A stretch of DNA of 64,000 bases from an uncultured Myxococcales bacterium (GCA_903955385.1 CAJBNH010000143.1:62001-126000); one strand, 5' to 3'. Shown: positions 8,226-18,603, counted from the stretch's first letter. Program-made: numbers and translations. Notes: generated by a model not told the origin, from the letters alone.

Positions 8226-10970
8226 CTACCGCCCCTGATTCGCCGGCTTCTGCAGCCGACAAATCTCGTACCACGCCGCGATCTTGGCGTTGTGCGACGA
8301 GGGGCCGTACTGCGTCATCGGGTTGTCGATCAGCGCCTGGGCGGACTTGCGCAGCTGGCCGCACACGCCGGTCTGGACGCGCTCGTCCACCGTCTTCGAG
8401 TCCGGCAGGCTCTTGGCCAGGATCTCTTCGGCCGCGGACACCGTGTTCGTGGGCAGCGTCGCGTCCAGCAGGGCCTGGTCGGGCTCGACGTGGAACTTGC
8501 GCAGGAAGTTGTGGATCGCCGTGCGGCGCGTGTCGTCCAGCGGCGCGCGGCGGATGAATTCAGCCTGGAAGGTGTCGGACTTCGCGTTCTTGCGCATGTC
8601 CAGGGCTGACGTCAGCTCGGTGGCCCAGATGCCGGCGAAGAACGCGCGCGGCGCCTCGAACTCCAGTCGCGGGAAGCGCTCGCGGAACGGCGTCTCGAAG
8701 GTCGAGCACAGGCGATTCACCGTCGCCGGGCCGGTCAGCTGCGTCGTCATCCACTCGTCCAGCGCAATCGGCAGCCGCCACTCGTCGTAACCGGTCAGGT
8801 CGGCCTTGACGGCCGGCTGGTTCAGCATCGCGAACGCCTTGGCGGCATTGAGCTCCAGTGGCTCGAAAGAAGCGACCAGCGCGAAGTCCCCTTGCAGCAG
8901 CTGGAAGATGGCGACGTTGGGCAGCACCGACCGCAGCGTGCAGATGGTGTCGCGCAGCAGGTCGTCGGTCGTCTCGTACGTGTGGATCCACTGCACCAGC
9001 ACGCCGTTCGGGCGCAGTTTCTGCCGCACGCGCTGGAAGTGCTCGGTCGTGAACATGTCCGCGATGCCCGCCACCCAGGGGTTCGAGGGCTCGGAAATCA
9101 CGAGGTCCAGACTGGCATCGGGCAGCGAGGCCATCACCTCTCTGGCGTCGGCCACCCGCACCGAGACGTTGGGGCGCTCCAGCACCTTGCCATTCTTGTG
9201 GGCGAAAAAGCGCGCGACCTGCAGCACGGCGGGCGACAGCTCAGCCACCGTGACGCGGGTGTTCGGGTGCGACGAGGCGGCGCCTGCCGTCTGGCCGGTG
9301 CCAAGGCCCACGATGAAGACGTCGTGCGCGTCGGGGCGGAACAGGAAGCCCAGGTGGCCCAACATGATCTGCGTGGTCGCATCGCCGGTGCTGCCGTCCG
9401 GCTTGCCGTTGGTGCGGAACAGCATCATGCCGCTGGACATGCGGTCGACCGTGATCGAGGCGTCCTTGCCGTCGTTGCGGAACAGGGTGACAGCGGTCTG
9501 GTCGCGCACTTCCTGGTCCACGGCATCCAGAGACTTGGCGCGGTTGCGGAACAGGCCCATCTGCAAGCGGGAAGCGGGCGGCGTCAGCGCGGCGAATGCG
9601 ACGGCCGCCAGCACGGCCGCCCCCAGCAGCGCCATGGGAACCAGCCGACGCGGGCGGGGCAGGGCGACAAACGCCACGACCAGCGACAACACCCCTGCGG
9701 CACAAAGGGTTTTCTCCAGACCCAGCCACGGCATGACCAGAAAGCCGGTCGCCAGCGAGCCGACCAGATTGCCCAGCGTGTTGGTGCCGAGGATCCAGGC
9801 GGTCGCGCGGTCGGGGCGAGCACCGGTGCGGTCGGCGGCAGACAGCAGCAGCGGGAACGAAGCGCCCAGCGCCAAGGCAGCAGGCAGCAGGTGCAGCGCG
9901 GTGAAGCCGCCTCCCAACGTCAACCAGAATCCGTAGTTCTCGGGGATGGGCGTCATGCGGACGCGCAGGCGCAGCAGGTCGACCGGCAGGTCGTTCATCC
10001 GCCACACCAGCCACAGCGCCGCCGTTGCCGCCACCACTTGCGCTGCGACGAAACCCTTGATGGGCGAGCCGCCGCGGTTGACCCATCGGCCAGCCAGACC
10101 GCTGCCGATCGCGATACCGGCGATCACCACCGCCAGCATTGCCGAGAATGCGTAGGCACTTCCGCCCAGCGCAAGGCCGTACAGACGCGTCCACGCGACC
10201 TCGCTGGCCAGCGACGAGATGCCCGTCAGTCCGGCGGCCGTCACCAGCCACGGCAGGGCCGGGATCGTGGCGTCGCGCTGCGGACCGCGAACCGGGCGGT
10301 CCATGGCGGCCGCCGTCTGCGTGCCAAAGACCAGGATGGCCAGCAGGCCCGAGGTCGCGCTGATGGCGGCACCCGTGTGCAAGGTCGCGTCCAGACCCAG
10401 GTTTTCGATCAGCCAGAAGCCGGCGATCAGCGCGCCCGCGGCGGCACCGGCGGCATTCAAGGCGTAGTACTTCGACACCAGGCGCACCGCGTCGTCGGGG
10501 CACAGGCGCTCGACGCCCGCGGCAAGCACCGGCAGCGTGGCGCCCATTGCGGCCGACAGCGGCAGGATCAGCAGACCCGCCGTCACCAGTCGCGCGAGGA
10601 TCGAGGTCAAGGTCGTCGGGTCCAAGCCCAGACCACGGTAGCCGGTGAAGGCGACGTCGGCGAGAATCGGGAACAACAACACCCAGATGGCGACGAAGAT
10701 CTCCAAGGCGCCAAACGCCACCAACGGCCGCTTCAGTCGGGCCAGCGCCTTCTCGCCCCAGCGGCCGACCGCCAGCGCGCCCAGGGCCATGCCGCCCAGA
10801 AACACGCCCAGCGTGACGGCTTGCGAGGCGCCCGACGAGCCCAAGTGGACCGACAGCAGACGCGACAGCGTGACCTCGTAGCCCAAGCCGGCGGCGCCGG
10901 TGAAGCACAGCAGCAGGGGCAGAAGCAGGTCCAGCGCGGTGCGGCGTGACGGGGCAAAGACGGCGGCCAT
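8226..10970 (-). CDS. Fused multi-pass membrane / spermidine-synthase-like protein
   Basis: 914 residues from the ATG at 10970, preceded by GGAGGAACC; an upstream in-frame Met adds 16 residues with no ribosome site. Residues ~1-430 hold a dozen hydrophobic segments typical of MFS-like permeases (FTGAAGLGYEVTLSRLLSVH at the start is characteristic of this fused family). Residues ~500-720 form a spermidine-synthase-type Rossmann fold: IVGLGTGQTAG for nucleotide binding, then ADAREVMA and DLVISEPSNPWVAG. The helical tail is unassigned. Fused proteins of this type are widespread in deltaproteobacteria, and true polyamine synthesis is unproven for them. It is probably co-transcribed with the HEAT-like gene upstream. 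Confidence 0.75.
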   Translation of the reverse strand: MAAVFAPSRRTALDLLLPLLLCFTGAAGLGYEVTLSRLLSVHLGSSGASQAVTLGVFLGGMALGALAVGRWGEKALARLKRPLVAFGALEIFVAIWVLLFPILADVAFTGYRGLGLDPTTLTSILARLVTAGLLILPLSAAMGATLPVLAAGVERLCPDDAVRLVSKYYALNAAGAAAGALIAGFWLIENLGLDATLHTGAAISATSGLLAILVFGTQTAAAMDRPVRGPQRDATIPALPWLVTAAGLTGISSLASEVAWTRLYGLALGGSAYAFSAMLAVVIAGIAIGSGLAGRWVNRGGSPIKGFVAAQVVAATAALWLVWRMNDLPVDLLRLRVRMTPIPENYGFWLTLGGGFTALHLLPAALALGASFPLLLSAADRTGARPDRATAWILGTNTLGNLVGSLATGFLVMPWLGLEKTLCAAGVLSLVVAFVALPRPRRLVPMALLGAAVLAAVAFAALTPPASRLQMGLFRNRAKSLDAVDQEVRDQTAVTLFRNDGKDASITVDRMSSGMMLFRTNGKPDGSTGDATTQIMLGHLGFLFRPDAHDVFIVGLGTGQTAGAASSHPNTRVTVAELSPAVLQVARFFAHKNGKVLERPNVSVRVADAREVMASLPDASLDLVISEPSNPWVAGIADMFTTEHFQRVRQKLRPNGVLVQWIHTYETTDDLLRDTICTLRSVLPNVAIFQLLQGDFALVASFEPLELNAAKAFAMLNQPAVKADLTGYDEWRLPIALDEWMTTQLTGPATVNRLCSTFETPFRERFPRLEFEAPRAFFAGIWATELTSALDMRKNAKSDTFQAEFIRRAPLDDTRRTAIHNFLRKFHVEPDQALLDATLPTNTVSAAEEILAKSLPDSKTVDERVQTGVCGQLRKSAQALIDNPMTQYGPSSHNAKIAAWYEICRLQKPANQGR

Positions 10971-11074
10971 GGTTCCTCCGCGGACGGGAAAAGGCGAGTT
11001 GCCAAAGGGTGCTAACACCGGTCACGGCACGGGGCAAGGGCGTCCGGGCGGTCGTTGGGTGGAAAGACGCGCGG

Positions 11075-12433
11075 TCAGCGCACGGCAGCCGTGTCGTCGC
11101 CGTCGTGTTCCTCGTCTTCGTCGTCCTCGTCCGCGTCTTCCTCGTCGTCGGGGTCAGCCGGCAGCGGCTCGCGACCTCGGTCCAGCAGCGCAGTGACGCG
11201 CTCGTGCACTTGGGGGTTGGAGTCGTCGTCCAGCGCCTCGATCGATGCCCACAGCCGGTCGTCCAGCGCCTGCGGCGGCCACTGCAACAGCGCAGAGGCG
11301 GCGACCATGCGCAGGTTGGGGCTGGGCGCTTGCAAGCACGCATCCAGCAGGTCGATGTGGCGTCCGGGTCGACCCGACAGCGTGGCCAGCAGCGGCAGGA
11401 TCCGCGCCTCCAGCGACTTCGGCACCATCTTGTCGTCGTCGCCCGCGGCGTGCTTGGTGGTGCTGCACGACTCGCACCCGGCCTGACTGGCGGGCGAGCA
11501 CAGGTCTTCTTCGCGGTCCCGACGCTCATGCAGCGCCGTCAGCGCCAGAGGCACCAGCACGTCCAGGGCATCGTCATCCAGGCGCACCATCAGAGCCAGC
11601 GACCAGGCGCCCTCGTCGTCCGGTGCGGCCTGCACGCGCTCGATCAATGCTTGCCGCACAGGCACTTCGGCCAGTCTGGCAGCCGCCAGCGCCTGAACCG
11701 CGACTTCCGGGCGGTCCGACGCCAGATCGGCCAGGATCCGCTCTCGCCACGTCCCGCCCACGCGCGGAGCACGGCTCAGCAGGTCTTTCAGTGCCTGTTC
11801 CAGCTGCTTGGCCAGATCCGGACCCCAGCCTGCTGCCAGCTCGTCGTCCCCCAGATCGGGCGCTGAGCACACCAGCCGCGCCAGCTCCAGCGCCACCAGG
11901 TCGCCGGGTCCGCCTCCCGCGTCCTGAACCGCCTTGCACCAGTCCCGCACGATCGGCGCCACACCGGCGACATCGAAGTCGTCGTCGGCCGGCCCCTCGC
12001 CCAGCGCCGCCTCGCACAACGCCGCGATCACATGGCCGATCATGTCCAGCAGCACTTCGTCTTGCGGTGTGGCACGGGCCGCCCGCTGCGTGATCGCCGC
12101 AAAATCGCACGCTTGCGCCAGCGCCGGCGCCGTCCAGCCCATGCCGGGCACCCGCTCGACCGCCGCACGCAGCACCAGCTCCTGCTTGCCCGCATCCAGC
12201 TCAAACTCGCACAGGCGCTCGACGATCTCGACCCGGGCGGGGCCACTCGCGTGGGGAAGCAGCGTCCACAGACCGGCCTCCTCGACATCGTCGTCGACGT
12301 CGGCAAAGGCGGCGTGCAGGTTGATCTTGGCGCCGGCCTTCAGCTTTTCGACCAGCTCCTCCAGCGAAGGTGGGGCGGGCCGGCCGGCCTCAGGGGTGGA
12401 AGTGCTGCCGAACACGCGTTGCCAGAAACCCAT
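11075..12433 (-). CDS. HEAT-like helical repeat protein, unknown function
   Basis: 452 residues, soluble, no signal peptide. The sequence is almost all amphipathic helices rich in Ala, Leu, Asp and Glu. Near the C-terminus a PNLRMVAASALLQW unit resembles HEAT/PBS-lyase repeats. A short Cys cluster (EDLCSPASQAGCESC, ~residues 310-325) stands out and could bind a metal. The last ~25 residues are a run of Asp/Glu (PDDEEDADEDDEDEEHDGDD). It lies 104 bases upstream of the membrane-fused spermidine-synthase-like gene on the same strand. No catalytic role can be assigned; it is likely a scaffold. Confidence 0.55.
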   Translation of the reverse strand: MGFWQRVFGSTSTPEAGRPAPPSLEELVEKLKAGAKINLHAAFADVDDDVEEAGLWTLLPHASGPARVEIVERLCEFELDAGKQELVLRAAVERVPGMGWTAPALAQACDFAAITQRAARATPQDEVLLDMIGHVIAALCEAALGEGPADDDFDVAGVAPIVRDWCKAVQDAGGGPGDLVALELARLVCSAPDLGDDELAAGWGPDLAKQLEQALKDLLSRAPRVGGTWRERILADLASDRPEVAVQALAAARLAEVPVRQALIERVQAAPDDEGAWSLALMVRLDDDALDVLVPLALTALHERRDREEDLCSPASQAGCESCSTTKHAAGDDDKMVPKSLEARILPLLATLSGRPGRHIDLLDACLQAPSPNLRMVAASALLQWPPQALDDRLWASIEALDDDSNPQVHERVTALLDRGREPLPADPDDEEDADEDDEDEEHDGDDTAAVR

Positions 12434-12620
12434 CGAGCCCTCCGCACCGCAGACGGACGCGCCGCGGGCGGGCGTGTTGTCGCGGATTCGCGGTGAAGCG
12501 GCAAGGGATCGCAGGCGTCAAAGGCTGGAAGCGACCTGTTCGCAGGTCGGTGCTTGCCATCGCGACACGGCTTCGGTACCAGAGCAGTCGGGTTCGGCCA
12601 CGGACCCGGGGGAGACGACG

Positions 12621-13442
12621 ATGCGCGCAAAGCTAGGGGTCCTGCTGGTGATCGCGATGATGACGACCAGCTGCGAGTTGCTGCAACAGGTGGTCGACGC
12701 GCAGGCGACGGCAGGGATGCTGCCCGGGGTGACATATGAGGCGGCCGACCTGGTCGAGGCCCCGTCGCGGTCGGCCATGAGCGCGTGGATGTGCCCGCGA
12801 GTCTTGGTGGATGGGGGATTCAGCGCTTCGGTCGCTCAAGTGGCGTGTCTGCCGCTGGGTTTTGCACCGCCGTCCGCCAGCCTGCGGGTGTCGTTCGATC
12901 TGCGTTTCAAGGTGGCCAATCCCAACAACTTCCCGATTCCGGTCGCCCAGCTGCTGATCGCCGCGAAGGTCTTTCCGGGGGCGGGCGTGCAGACTTTGGG
13001 GGCGGTGTGCGTGCAATTCTGCCAGCCGGGACAGGCGGGCTGCACCGGGCAGCCAGGCCCGGGAGCGTGCGCGGCCAACGGCCAGGACATCCGATCGGCA
13101 GAGGACTTCCGGCGCGCGGCGGCGAACCTGCTGCTCGCCACGGGCATTCAGGCGCTGGGAGGCCAGCAGCCGACCTTCGAGATGCCGCAGGTGATGTCGG
13201 GCCAAGAGCTGACGCTGGTCGCGCGTTTCTCGTTTGGTCCCGAGGCGTTGTTGGCGATCTTGCAGAAGGTGGCCAAGCAGTCGCTGTCGCAGCTGCAAGG
13301 CGGCAAGAAGGTCGTGTTCTCCATTCCGTATGACATCGAGGGTTCGGTCTGGTTTGACGTTGGCTCGCTCGGCCGAGTCGCGGTGGGCTACGGACCGGCG
13401 TCGGGGACCTGGGTGCTGCCCGATCAGGCGCTGGTCCTCTAG
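12621..13442 (+). CDS. Lipoprotein with a LEA14/WHy-like domain
   Basis: 273 residues from the ATG at 12621, behind GGGGGAGACGACG. The signal peptide ends MMTTSC (lipobox, Cys18). Residues ~90-130 read LRVSFDLRFKVANPNNFPIP, the 'NPN' beta-strand pattern of water-stress/hypersensitive-response (WHy, LEA14) domains. A loop with four cysteines (CVQFCQPGQAGCTG.....C) follows. The rest is beta-rich and ends with a strand-like segment. Bacterial LEA14 lipoproteins are thought to be structural or stress-related, but no function is established. It is divergent from the HEAT-like gene, with 187 bases between them to hold both promoters. Confidence 0.6.
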   Translation: MRAKLGVLLVIAMMTTSCELLQQVVDAQATAGMLPGVTYEAADLVEAPSRSAMSAWMCPRVLVDGGFSASVAQVACLPLGFAPPSASLRVSFDLRFKVANPNNFPIPVAQLLIAAKVFPGAGVQTLGAVCVQFCQPGQAGCTGQPGPGACAANGQDIRSAEDFRRAAANLLLATGIQALGGQQPTFEMPQVMSGQELTLVARFSFGPEALLAILQKVAKQSLSQLQGGKKVVFSIPYDIEGSVWFDVGSLGRVAVGYGPASGTWVLPDQALVL

Positions 13443-13609
13443 CCACAACCACCTGTTTGTACGCGTAAAAAATGGAACGCCGGCAAGCCTCGGCAGGTGT
13501 GGCGGCCTGCACGCCCCGGAACCGCAAGTAGCGGCTTGCTCCCACGCGCCACCTTGATCAGAATCGCGCGGTTACAGGCAGCCGAAGGACATGTGAGAAA
13601 GGAGTCAGC

Positions 13610-16534
13610 GTGGCGAAGATCTTCTTCTACAGCGACGAGGGTGAGCTTCAGGAAGTTGGCGCAGGGCCCGACCTTGCCGAGGTCCTGATCGGCCGACACA
13701 GCACGTGTCCGATCCGCAGCTCAGGCCAGACCGTTTCGCGCTTCCACGCGCGCGTGACCTATCTGGAAGGCGAGTACTATCTGGAGGATCTGGGCTCCTC
13801 GAACGGCACCTTCTGCGAGGACCAGCGCCTGCCGCCGCGGGCGCCCCTGCTGCTGGCGGACGGCACGCTGTTCAAGTGCGGCGCCTTCGAGCTTCGGCTG
13901 GACTACGACGACGAGGATCTGGACCGCGCGGCGAACGCCCTGTTGCGCCCCGTGGCCCCGCCGCCGCCGCCGCCCCCGCCTCCTCCCCCCCCGCCGCCGC
14001 CTCCGCCGCCGGGATTTGCCGCAGCGCCGCCTCCTCCTCCGCCCCCGCCTCCGCCGCCACCACCACCTCCGCCGCCTGCGGTCGTGGTGCCGCCGCCGCC
14101 CCCTCCGCCACCGCCACCTCCGCCGCCTGCAGTCGTGGCACCGCCGCCGCCTCCTCCGCCCCCGCCGCCCCCGCCCCCGCCGCCCCCTGCGTCCGTTCCC
14201 CGCGCGCCGCATGTGGTCGTGCGCGACCCCGGACTGCCGGTTGGCGAGGCCGACAAGACCCTGTACGCCAACGAGAGGTTCGACAGGCTGCCCCACTCGG
14301 ACCTGATGACCGTGTCGCGCGCCACGCAGGAAGTCATCGACTCGCACCTGCTGGTGCAAGCGTCCCCGGAACCGGAACCTGAGCCCGCACCCGAGCCGGA
14401 AGCCGAGCCTGCACCTGAGCCGGAAGCCGAGCCCGCGCCTGAGCCGGAAGCCGAGCCCGCGCCTGAGCCGGAACCTGAGCCCGCGCCTGAGCCGGAAGCC
14501 GAGCCCGCGCCTGAGCCGGAAGCCGAGCCCGCGCCCGAGCCGGAAGCCGAGCTCGCGCCTGAGCCGGAACCTGAGCCTGCGCCTGAGCCGGAAGCCGAGC
14601 CCGCGCCCGAGCCGGAAGCCGAGCCCGCGCCCGAGCCGGAAGCCGAGCCCGCGCCCGAGCCGGAACCCGAGCCCGCGCCCGAGCCGGAAGCCGAGCCCGC
14701 GCCTGAGCCGGAACCCGTGGATGACATGCAAGTGGCCGTCGCAACAGTGGAACCTGACCGGGTCGATCCGCATCTGGCGGAGCTGGAGGACCTGCTGGTC
14801 GAGGCCCTCGCTGGCCGGTCGAGTGCCGAGGCGTCGGTTGACCTGTTGCGCGGTCAGCTGGAGCAGCAGGCCCAGGCGTTCGAGGTCGAGCGTGCGCGGG
14901 CCGAGCGGCAGTACGAGACCGAGCTGCAAGCCCGCATCAATGCCGAGGTGGCCGAATCGGACGCCATGGAGGCAAGCGAGGCCGTGGCGAAGGAACTCGC
15001 GGCGCTGCGGGCAGAGCTGGCACAGGCGCACGAGGAGTCCGAGCGGCTGTCCCAGGAGCTGGCGGTCGCCGTGACGGCTGCCCAGACCGAAGGGGGAGCG
15101 CGGGACGCCGATGTGGCCGCCGCCGTGGCCTCTGCCGATGCCTCCCGACAGGACTTGGAGCAAGCCCGTCAGGAGGCCGCGACCCGGCAGCACGAGCTTG
15201 AGGCGGTTCGTGAGGAGCTGGAGATCGCTCGTCAGGAGATCGACGCGGCCCGGCTGGAGCGCGACGGCGCACAAGACGGTCTCGAGGCAGCGCACGTCGA
15301 ACTGACGGCCGTTCGCGAGGAGTTGACAGCCGTTCGCGACGAGCTGGCCGCAGCCCAAAGCGCCGCAACCGGTGGCAGCGAGGAACTGGCCGCAGCACAA
15401 GCGGAAGCTGCGGCGCTGCGTGAGGAACTGGCCGCCGCGCAGGCGGAAGTCGCGGGCGCGCAGACCGGTGTCGATGCGACGGGGCGGGAGCTGGAACAGG
15501 TGCGCGAGCGCCTGACGGCGGCCGAAGCCGATGCCGCGACGCTGCGTGAGGAAGCGGCCGCTCAGGCGACCCGCTGGGAGGGTGCCGTTGCGGAGCGCAG
15601 CGACATCGACCGCAAGCTCGCGGACTTGGAGCTGGCACTAAACGAGACCCGCGCGAGCGCCGACCGCACGTTGGAGGAATTCGTCAACACTCAGGACGAC
15701 TTGGAGCAGGCGCGGTTGGCAGCGGCGCAAGCTGATGCGGGCACCGTGACGCTGCAGGCGCAGGTGGAGGCGGCCGAGCAAGCCGTGGCGGCCGCGACCG
15801 AGCGCGCCGTGTCCCAAGAGGCGGAATTGGCGCGCGTGCAGGCGGCGTTGGCTCACGCGCAGGAACAGGCGGAGGCCAGTGCCCGTGAGTGCCAGGCACT
15901 TTCGGTGCAACTTGCTGAAGTTCGTGAGGATTCTGAGGCAGGTGCGCAGCGGCTCGGCGACTTGCAGGATGCCTCGGCGGCGGCACGCGCGGCTCAGGAG
16001 CGAGCAGAGGCCGCGCTGGTGGACGAGGGTGCGTTGCTCTCACAAGCGACGGCCGAAGTCGAAGTCCTGCGCGCGAATCTGGTCCAAGCCCAGGTCGAGG
16101 CGACTGAGCTGGCGGACCAGTCGGGCCAGCTGGGGATGCAGCTTGGGGAAGCCCGCACGGAACTGGCCGAGGCCGCCGCGAGAACGGCAGAGCTGCAGAC
16201 GGCCCTGGCGCACGCCCAGACCCAGGCCCAACAGGCGCGCGAAGAGGCGCAGCAGGCCAAGGCAGAGGCCGCCGCGGTGCCGGTTGCGCCGGCCGCAGGA
16301 CCGAACCTGGCCCTGCTGGCGCAGATCGTGGATGAGATCTACGGCGTTGTGTCGTCGTTCCGGTCGGACCTGGAGTCGGTGGCCGACGCGGCCCTGCTGC
16401 TGGTCAGCGACCAAGCGGACGAGCGCGGCGAGGGCGCCGAAGTGATGCGCGACGCCTTGGATTCGTGCAAGTCGCGGTCGGGCGAGCTAAAGTCGATGGT
16501 GGGTCGGCTGCGCGGTCAGATCGAGAAGACCTGA
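13610..16534 (+). CDS. FHA-domain protein with poly-Pro, EPEAEPAP repeats and a long coiled coil
   Basis: 974 residues from the GTG at 13610, behind GAAAGGAG. Residues ~20-100 are an FHA phosphothreonine-binding domain: [16 protein letters not shown] and DLGSSNGTF are the conserved GR, S-x-H and NG motifs. Residues ~116-195 are long proline runs. Residues ~250-370 are an octapeptide repeat (EPEAEPAP type) with a 24-bp DNA period. Residues ~390-900 form a continuous Ala/Glu/Arg/Gln-rich coiled coil. A short globular tail ([20 protein letters not shown]) follows. The layout recalls proteins that organise polarity or motility complexes, such as the coiled-coil polarity proteins of myxobacteria, with FHA sensing Ser/Thr phosphorylation. 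No kinase is adjacent. Confidence 0.75.
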   Translation: MAKIFFYSDEGELQEVGAGPDLAEVLIGRHSTCPIRSSGQTVSRFHARVTYLEGEYYLEDLGSSNGTFCEDQRLPPRAPLLLADGTLFKCGAFELRLDYDDEDLDRAANALLRPVAPPPPPPPPPPPPPPPPPPGFAAAPPPPPPPPPPPPPPPPPAVVVPPPPPPPPPPPPPAVVAPPPPPPPPPPPPPPPPASVPRAPHVVVRDPGLPVGEADKTLYANERFDRLPHSDLMTVSRATQEVIDSHLLVQASPEPEPEPAPEPEAEPAPEPEAEPAPEPEAEPAPEPEPEPAPEPEAEPAPEPEAEPAPEPEAELAPEPEPEPAPEPEAEPAPEPEAEPAPEPEAEPAPEPEPEPAPEPEAEPAPEPEPVDDMQVAVATVEPDRVDPHLAELEDLLVEALAGRSSAEASVDLLRGQLEQQAQAFEVERARAERQYETELQARINAEVAESDAMEASEAVAKELAALRAELAQAHEESERLSQELAVAVTAAQTEGGARDADVAAAVASADASRQDLEQARQEAATRQHELEAVREELEIARQEIDAARLERDGAQDGLEAAHVELTAVREELTAVRDELAAAQSAATGGSEELAAAQAEAAALREELAAAQAEVAGAQTGVDATGRELEQVRERLTAAEADAATLREEAAAQATRWEGAVAERSDIDRKLADLELALNETRASADRTLEEFVNTQDDLEQARLAAAQADAGTVTLQAQVEAAEQAVAAATERAVSQEAELARVQAALAHAQEQAEASARECQALSVQLAEVREDSEAGAQRLGDLQDASAAARAAQERAEAALVDEGALLSQATAEVEVLRANLVQAQVEATELADQSGQLGMQLGEARTELAEAAARTAELQTALAHAQTQAQQAREEAQQAKAEAAAVPVAPAAGPNLALLAQIVDEIYGVVSSFRSDLESVADAALLLVSDQADERGEGAEVMRDALDSCKSRSGELKSMVGRLRGQIEKT

Positions 16535-16549
16535 CGTGATCCGGGAAAG

Positions 16550-17344
16550 CTAGCGGTCGGCAGGTCCGGGAAGGTCGCGCCGCGCCCGCTGGTGCCGCAG
16601 CTGCAGGTGGATGCGCGCCAGATCGCTTGCCGCGCGCGCCATGTGATGCAGCCGCAGCTTCGAGCCGGCCACGTCGCGCCAGGTCCGCAGCGGAACCTCC
16701 AGAAATTGTGCAGAATTCAACGCGGGTTGCCCCTGTGCGCCGAACAGCAGGCGGGCCAGCAGCTCGACGTCGAAGATCCAGCGCGTCTCGAACGGGGTGT
16801 CCAGCGCCGCGCGCAGGGTGGCACTCGCGCGGAACAGCTTGGCGCCGCACTGCGTGTCGTAGACAGCAAGACCCAGCGCCAGCGACGCCGCGGTGGCGAA
16901 CACCCGGCCCAGGTAGTGGCGAAGGGCCTTGCGTTCCACGGCGTTGCCAAGCAGACGGACCCGCGAACCCAACACGACTTGCACCTCGGGGCGCTCGCGC
17001 ATCAGACCGGCGAGCCGCAGCAGCTCGTCGACGGGCGTGGAGAGGTCGGCGTCCAGATAGGCGACGACCGCCGCGCCGTCCTGCAGCGCTTGCAGCAGCC
17101 CACGACGCACGGCCTCTGCCTTGCCTGAATTGTGCTCCAGCGACAGCCACTGTGCGCGGCCGGACGAGCGGTCGCACACGTCGCGCAGCAGGTCCTCGGT
17201 TCCGTCGCGCGAGCCATCGTTCACGAACAGCACCGACACACCGTCCTGCCGCGCGAGGCGCAGGAACTCCACAGGATCCAAGCGTTCTGCCTCGTTGTAG
17301 CAGGGAACGACCACCGTCACTTGGGGTATCGTCACTTGCAGCAT
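16550..17344 (-). CDS. Family 2 glycosyltransferase, dolichyl-phosphate-sugar synthase (ALG5/DPM1-like)
   Basis: 264 residues. The start at 17344 was chosen because the conserved fold begins at once (VTVVVPCYNEAERL); the long upstream open frame lies over the methyltransferase gene. GT-A fold motifs: VNDGSRDGT near residue 45, and AYLDADLSTPVDEL with the DxD-type metal site. DTQCGAKLF and the later WIFDVELL are typical of polyprenyl-phosphate glucose/mannose synthases. The enzyme would move a sugar from a nucleotide donor to a lipid-phosphate carrier. There is no C-terminal membrane helix, so it is likely peripheral. It overlaps the upstream methyltransferase by 13 bases, so the two are co-translated. 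Confidence 0.8.
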   Translation of the reverse strand: MLQVTIPQVTVVVPCYNEAERLDPVEFLRLARQDGVSVLFVNDGSRDGTEDLLRDVCDRSSGRAQWLSLEHNSGKAEAVRRGLLQALQDGAAVVAYLDADLSTPVDELLRLAGLMRERPEVQVVLGSRVRLLGNAVERKALRHYLGRVFATAASLALGLAVYDTQCGAKLFRASATLRAALDTPFETRWIFDVELLARLLFGAQGQPALNSAQFLEVPLRTWRDVAGSKLRLHHMARAASDLARIHLQLRHQRARRDLPGPADR

Positions 17345-18075
17345 AGCGCCCACCAGGACAGGCCGGGGAGGTCGGCGCCCGTGCGCGCCCCCCACCGGGA
17401 AACCGCGTTGTCGGCGGCGAGAACCGCTTGCACGGCGCCCGTCACCAGCCCGCCGTGGCGCCACGCCAGCGCGGTCGGCTGCGGCGTGGCAGGCGGCCGC
17501 AGACGCTCGGACACCAGCGTCAGCACCCGAGGCAGCAATAGACCGTGAAACAGCCCACCAGACGACAGCACCCGCAGACCCACCGACGCCAATACCGCCT
17601 GGGCTTGCTTGGGCGCATAGCGGCGGTGGTGCAGCAAGGCCGCGTCGTGGCTGGTGAAAAGCGGCTGCCACGCCGGGACGCTGACCAGCACGCGTCCGTT
17701 CGGCTGCAGACGTTCGAGCAGGTTCTGCAGGAAGGCGGCGTCGTCCTCGACATGTTCCAGGATATCGAGCAGCAGGATCAGGTCGAAGGGGCCAGGCGGC
17801 AGGTCGTGGTGCAGGTGCAGGCCCGTGGGCAGCAGCGGATCACCAGGCGATTCGATGGGATAGCCCGTGTCGACGCAGTGGATCTCAGCGCCGGGCGACA
17901 GCCGGGGCAGCAGCGACCGCGCCAGGAAGGCATCGCCTGCGCCCACGTCGAGCACCCGCCGCGCCGTCGTCAGCACGCCCGCGTCGGCCAGCGCGCGCGT
18001 GAAGAACCGCAGCCGTGCGGTCTCCCACGGGTGTCGGGTCGCGGTGGCGTGTGGGGACTCGCGCAGGTCGGCCAT
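17332..18075 (-). CDS. SAM-dependent methyltransferase (class I)
   Basis: 247 residues from the ATG at 18075, five bases after AAGGA. Motif I is VLDVGAGDAFLARSLL (residues ~40-55), the acidic end of strand 2 is IHCVDTGYP, and motif IV is LILLLDILEHVEDD. The HHRRYAPKQ segment is typical of methyltransferases paired with ALG5-like glycosyltransferases. The C-terminal ~60 residues have hydrophobic stretches (LFHGLLLPRVLTLV) that may touch the membrane. The 13-base overlap with the glycosyltransferase suggests both modify the same lipid-linked sugar; the acceptor is not known. Confidence 0.8.
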   Translation of the reverse strand: MADLRESPHATATRHPWETARLRFFTRALADAGVLTTARRVLDVGAGDAFLARSLLPRLSPGAEIHCVDTGYPIESPGDPLLPTGLHLHHDLPPGPFDLILLLDILEHVEDDAAFLQNLLERLQPNGRVLVSVPAWQPLFTSHDAALLHHRRYAPKQAQAVLASVGLRVLSSGGLFHGLLLPRVLTLVSERLRPPATPQPTALAWRHGGLVTGAVQAVLAADNAVSRWGARTGADLPGLSWWALCCK

Positions 18076-18159
18076 GGCCATCCTTGTCAGCAGGCGGCGG
18101 ACCTTACCGTTGGCCTTGCGGGCTGGCAAGGAAGCGCGCCGACCCGTAGACTGCACGGG

Positions 18160-18603
18160 ATGCGTCCGCCTGCCCACCCCTTTTCCCTGTCGGCTCGCTT
18201 TCTTGGCGCGGTCGTGGCGTTGACCGCGGCGGTTGCCTTGCCGGCAGCCGCAGCTCCGCGCGCCCAAGTGACCGTCGATGTGGGCCGTGGCTGCGACCGC
18301 AAGGCCGTGCATCGCGAAGTCGACCACCTGCGAGGCAAGTTGGGCCGCTGCCTGACCACGGAGCACGGCCAAGCCCAAGTGAGGATTCGGTTTCGCCCAG
18401 ATGGCACCCGCCGCGATCTGCGCTCGACCGGCGACCAGCCGCGGCCGGTCCTGCGCTGCCTGGAGCGACGGCTGAAGACATGGACGTCGACGCCGGTCAA
18501 GGGGGCGCGGACCTGCGAGGTGACGCTGGCCCTGCAGCGGTTGCCCACGGGCACGGACCGGCCCCACGCCGAGCAGCAGCAGGAACTCGGCAAGCCCGAG
18601 TAA
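18160..18603 (+). CDS. Small secreted protein, unknown function
   Basis: 147 residues. The N-terminus is a cleavable signal peptide (LGAVVALTAAVALPAAAAPRAQ), so the protein is periplasmic or secreted. The mature part has four cysteines (GCDRK, GRCLTT, LRCLERR, RTCEVT) spaced to make two disulfides. The CLERRLKTW...CEVTLALQ ending resembles C-terminal domains of gliding-type and TonB-like energy proteins of myxobacteria, in which a small alpha/beta domain follows a linker; this is a weak resemblance. It is divergent from the methyltransferase gene, with an 84-base gap. Confidence 0.5.
   Translation: MRPPAHPFSLSARFLGAVVALTAAVALPAAAAPRAQVTVDVGRGCDRKAVHREVDHLRGKLGRCLTTEHGQAQVRIRFRPDGTRRDLRSTGDQPRPVLRCLERRLKTWTSTPVKGARTCEVTLALQRLPTGTDRPHAEQQQELGKPE

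Noticed and set aside
8892-10949. Open frame of 685 codons on the plus strand antisense to the fused MFS/spermidine-synthase-like gene
   Set aside because: The minus-strand gene has a good ribosome site, membrane helices and a SAM-like fold; the plus-strand translation is Gln/Arg/Gly low-complexity.
13903-14727. Gly/Ser/Ala-repeat frame (PE_PGRS-like) on the minus strand
   Set aside because: It is the antisense reading of the poly-Pro and EPEAEPAP coding repeats of the FHA gene, whose start, FHA motifs and coiled coil are convincing.
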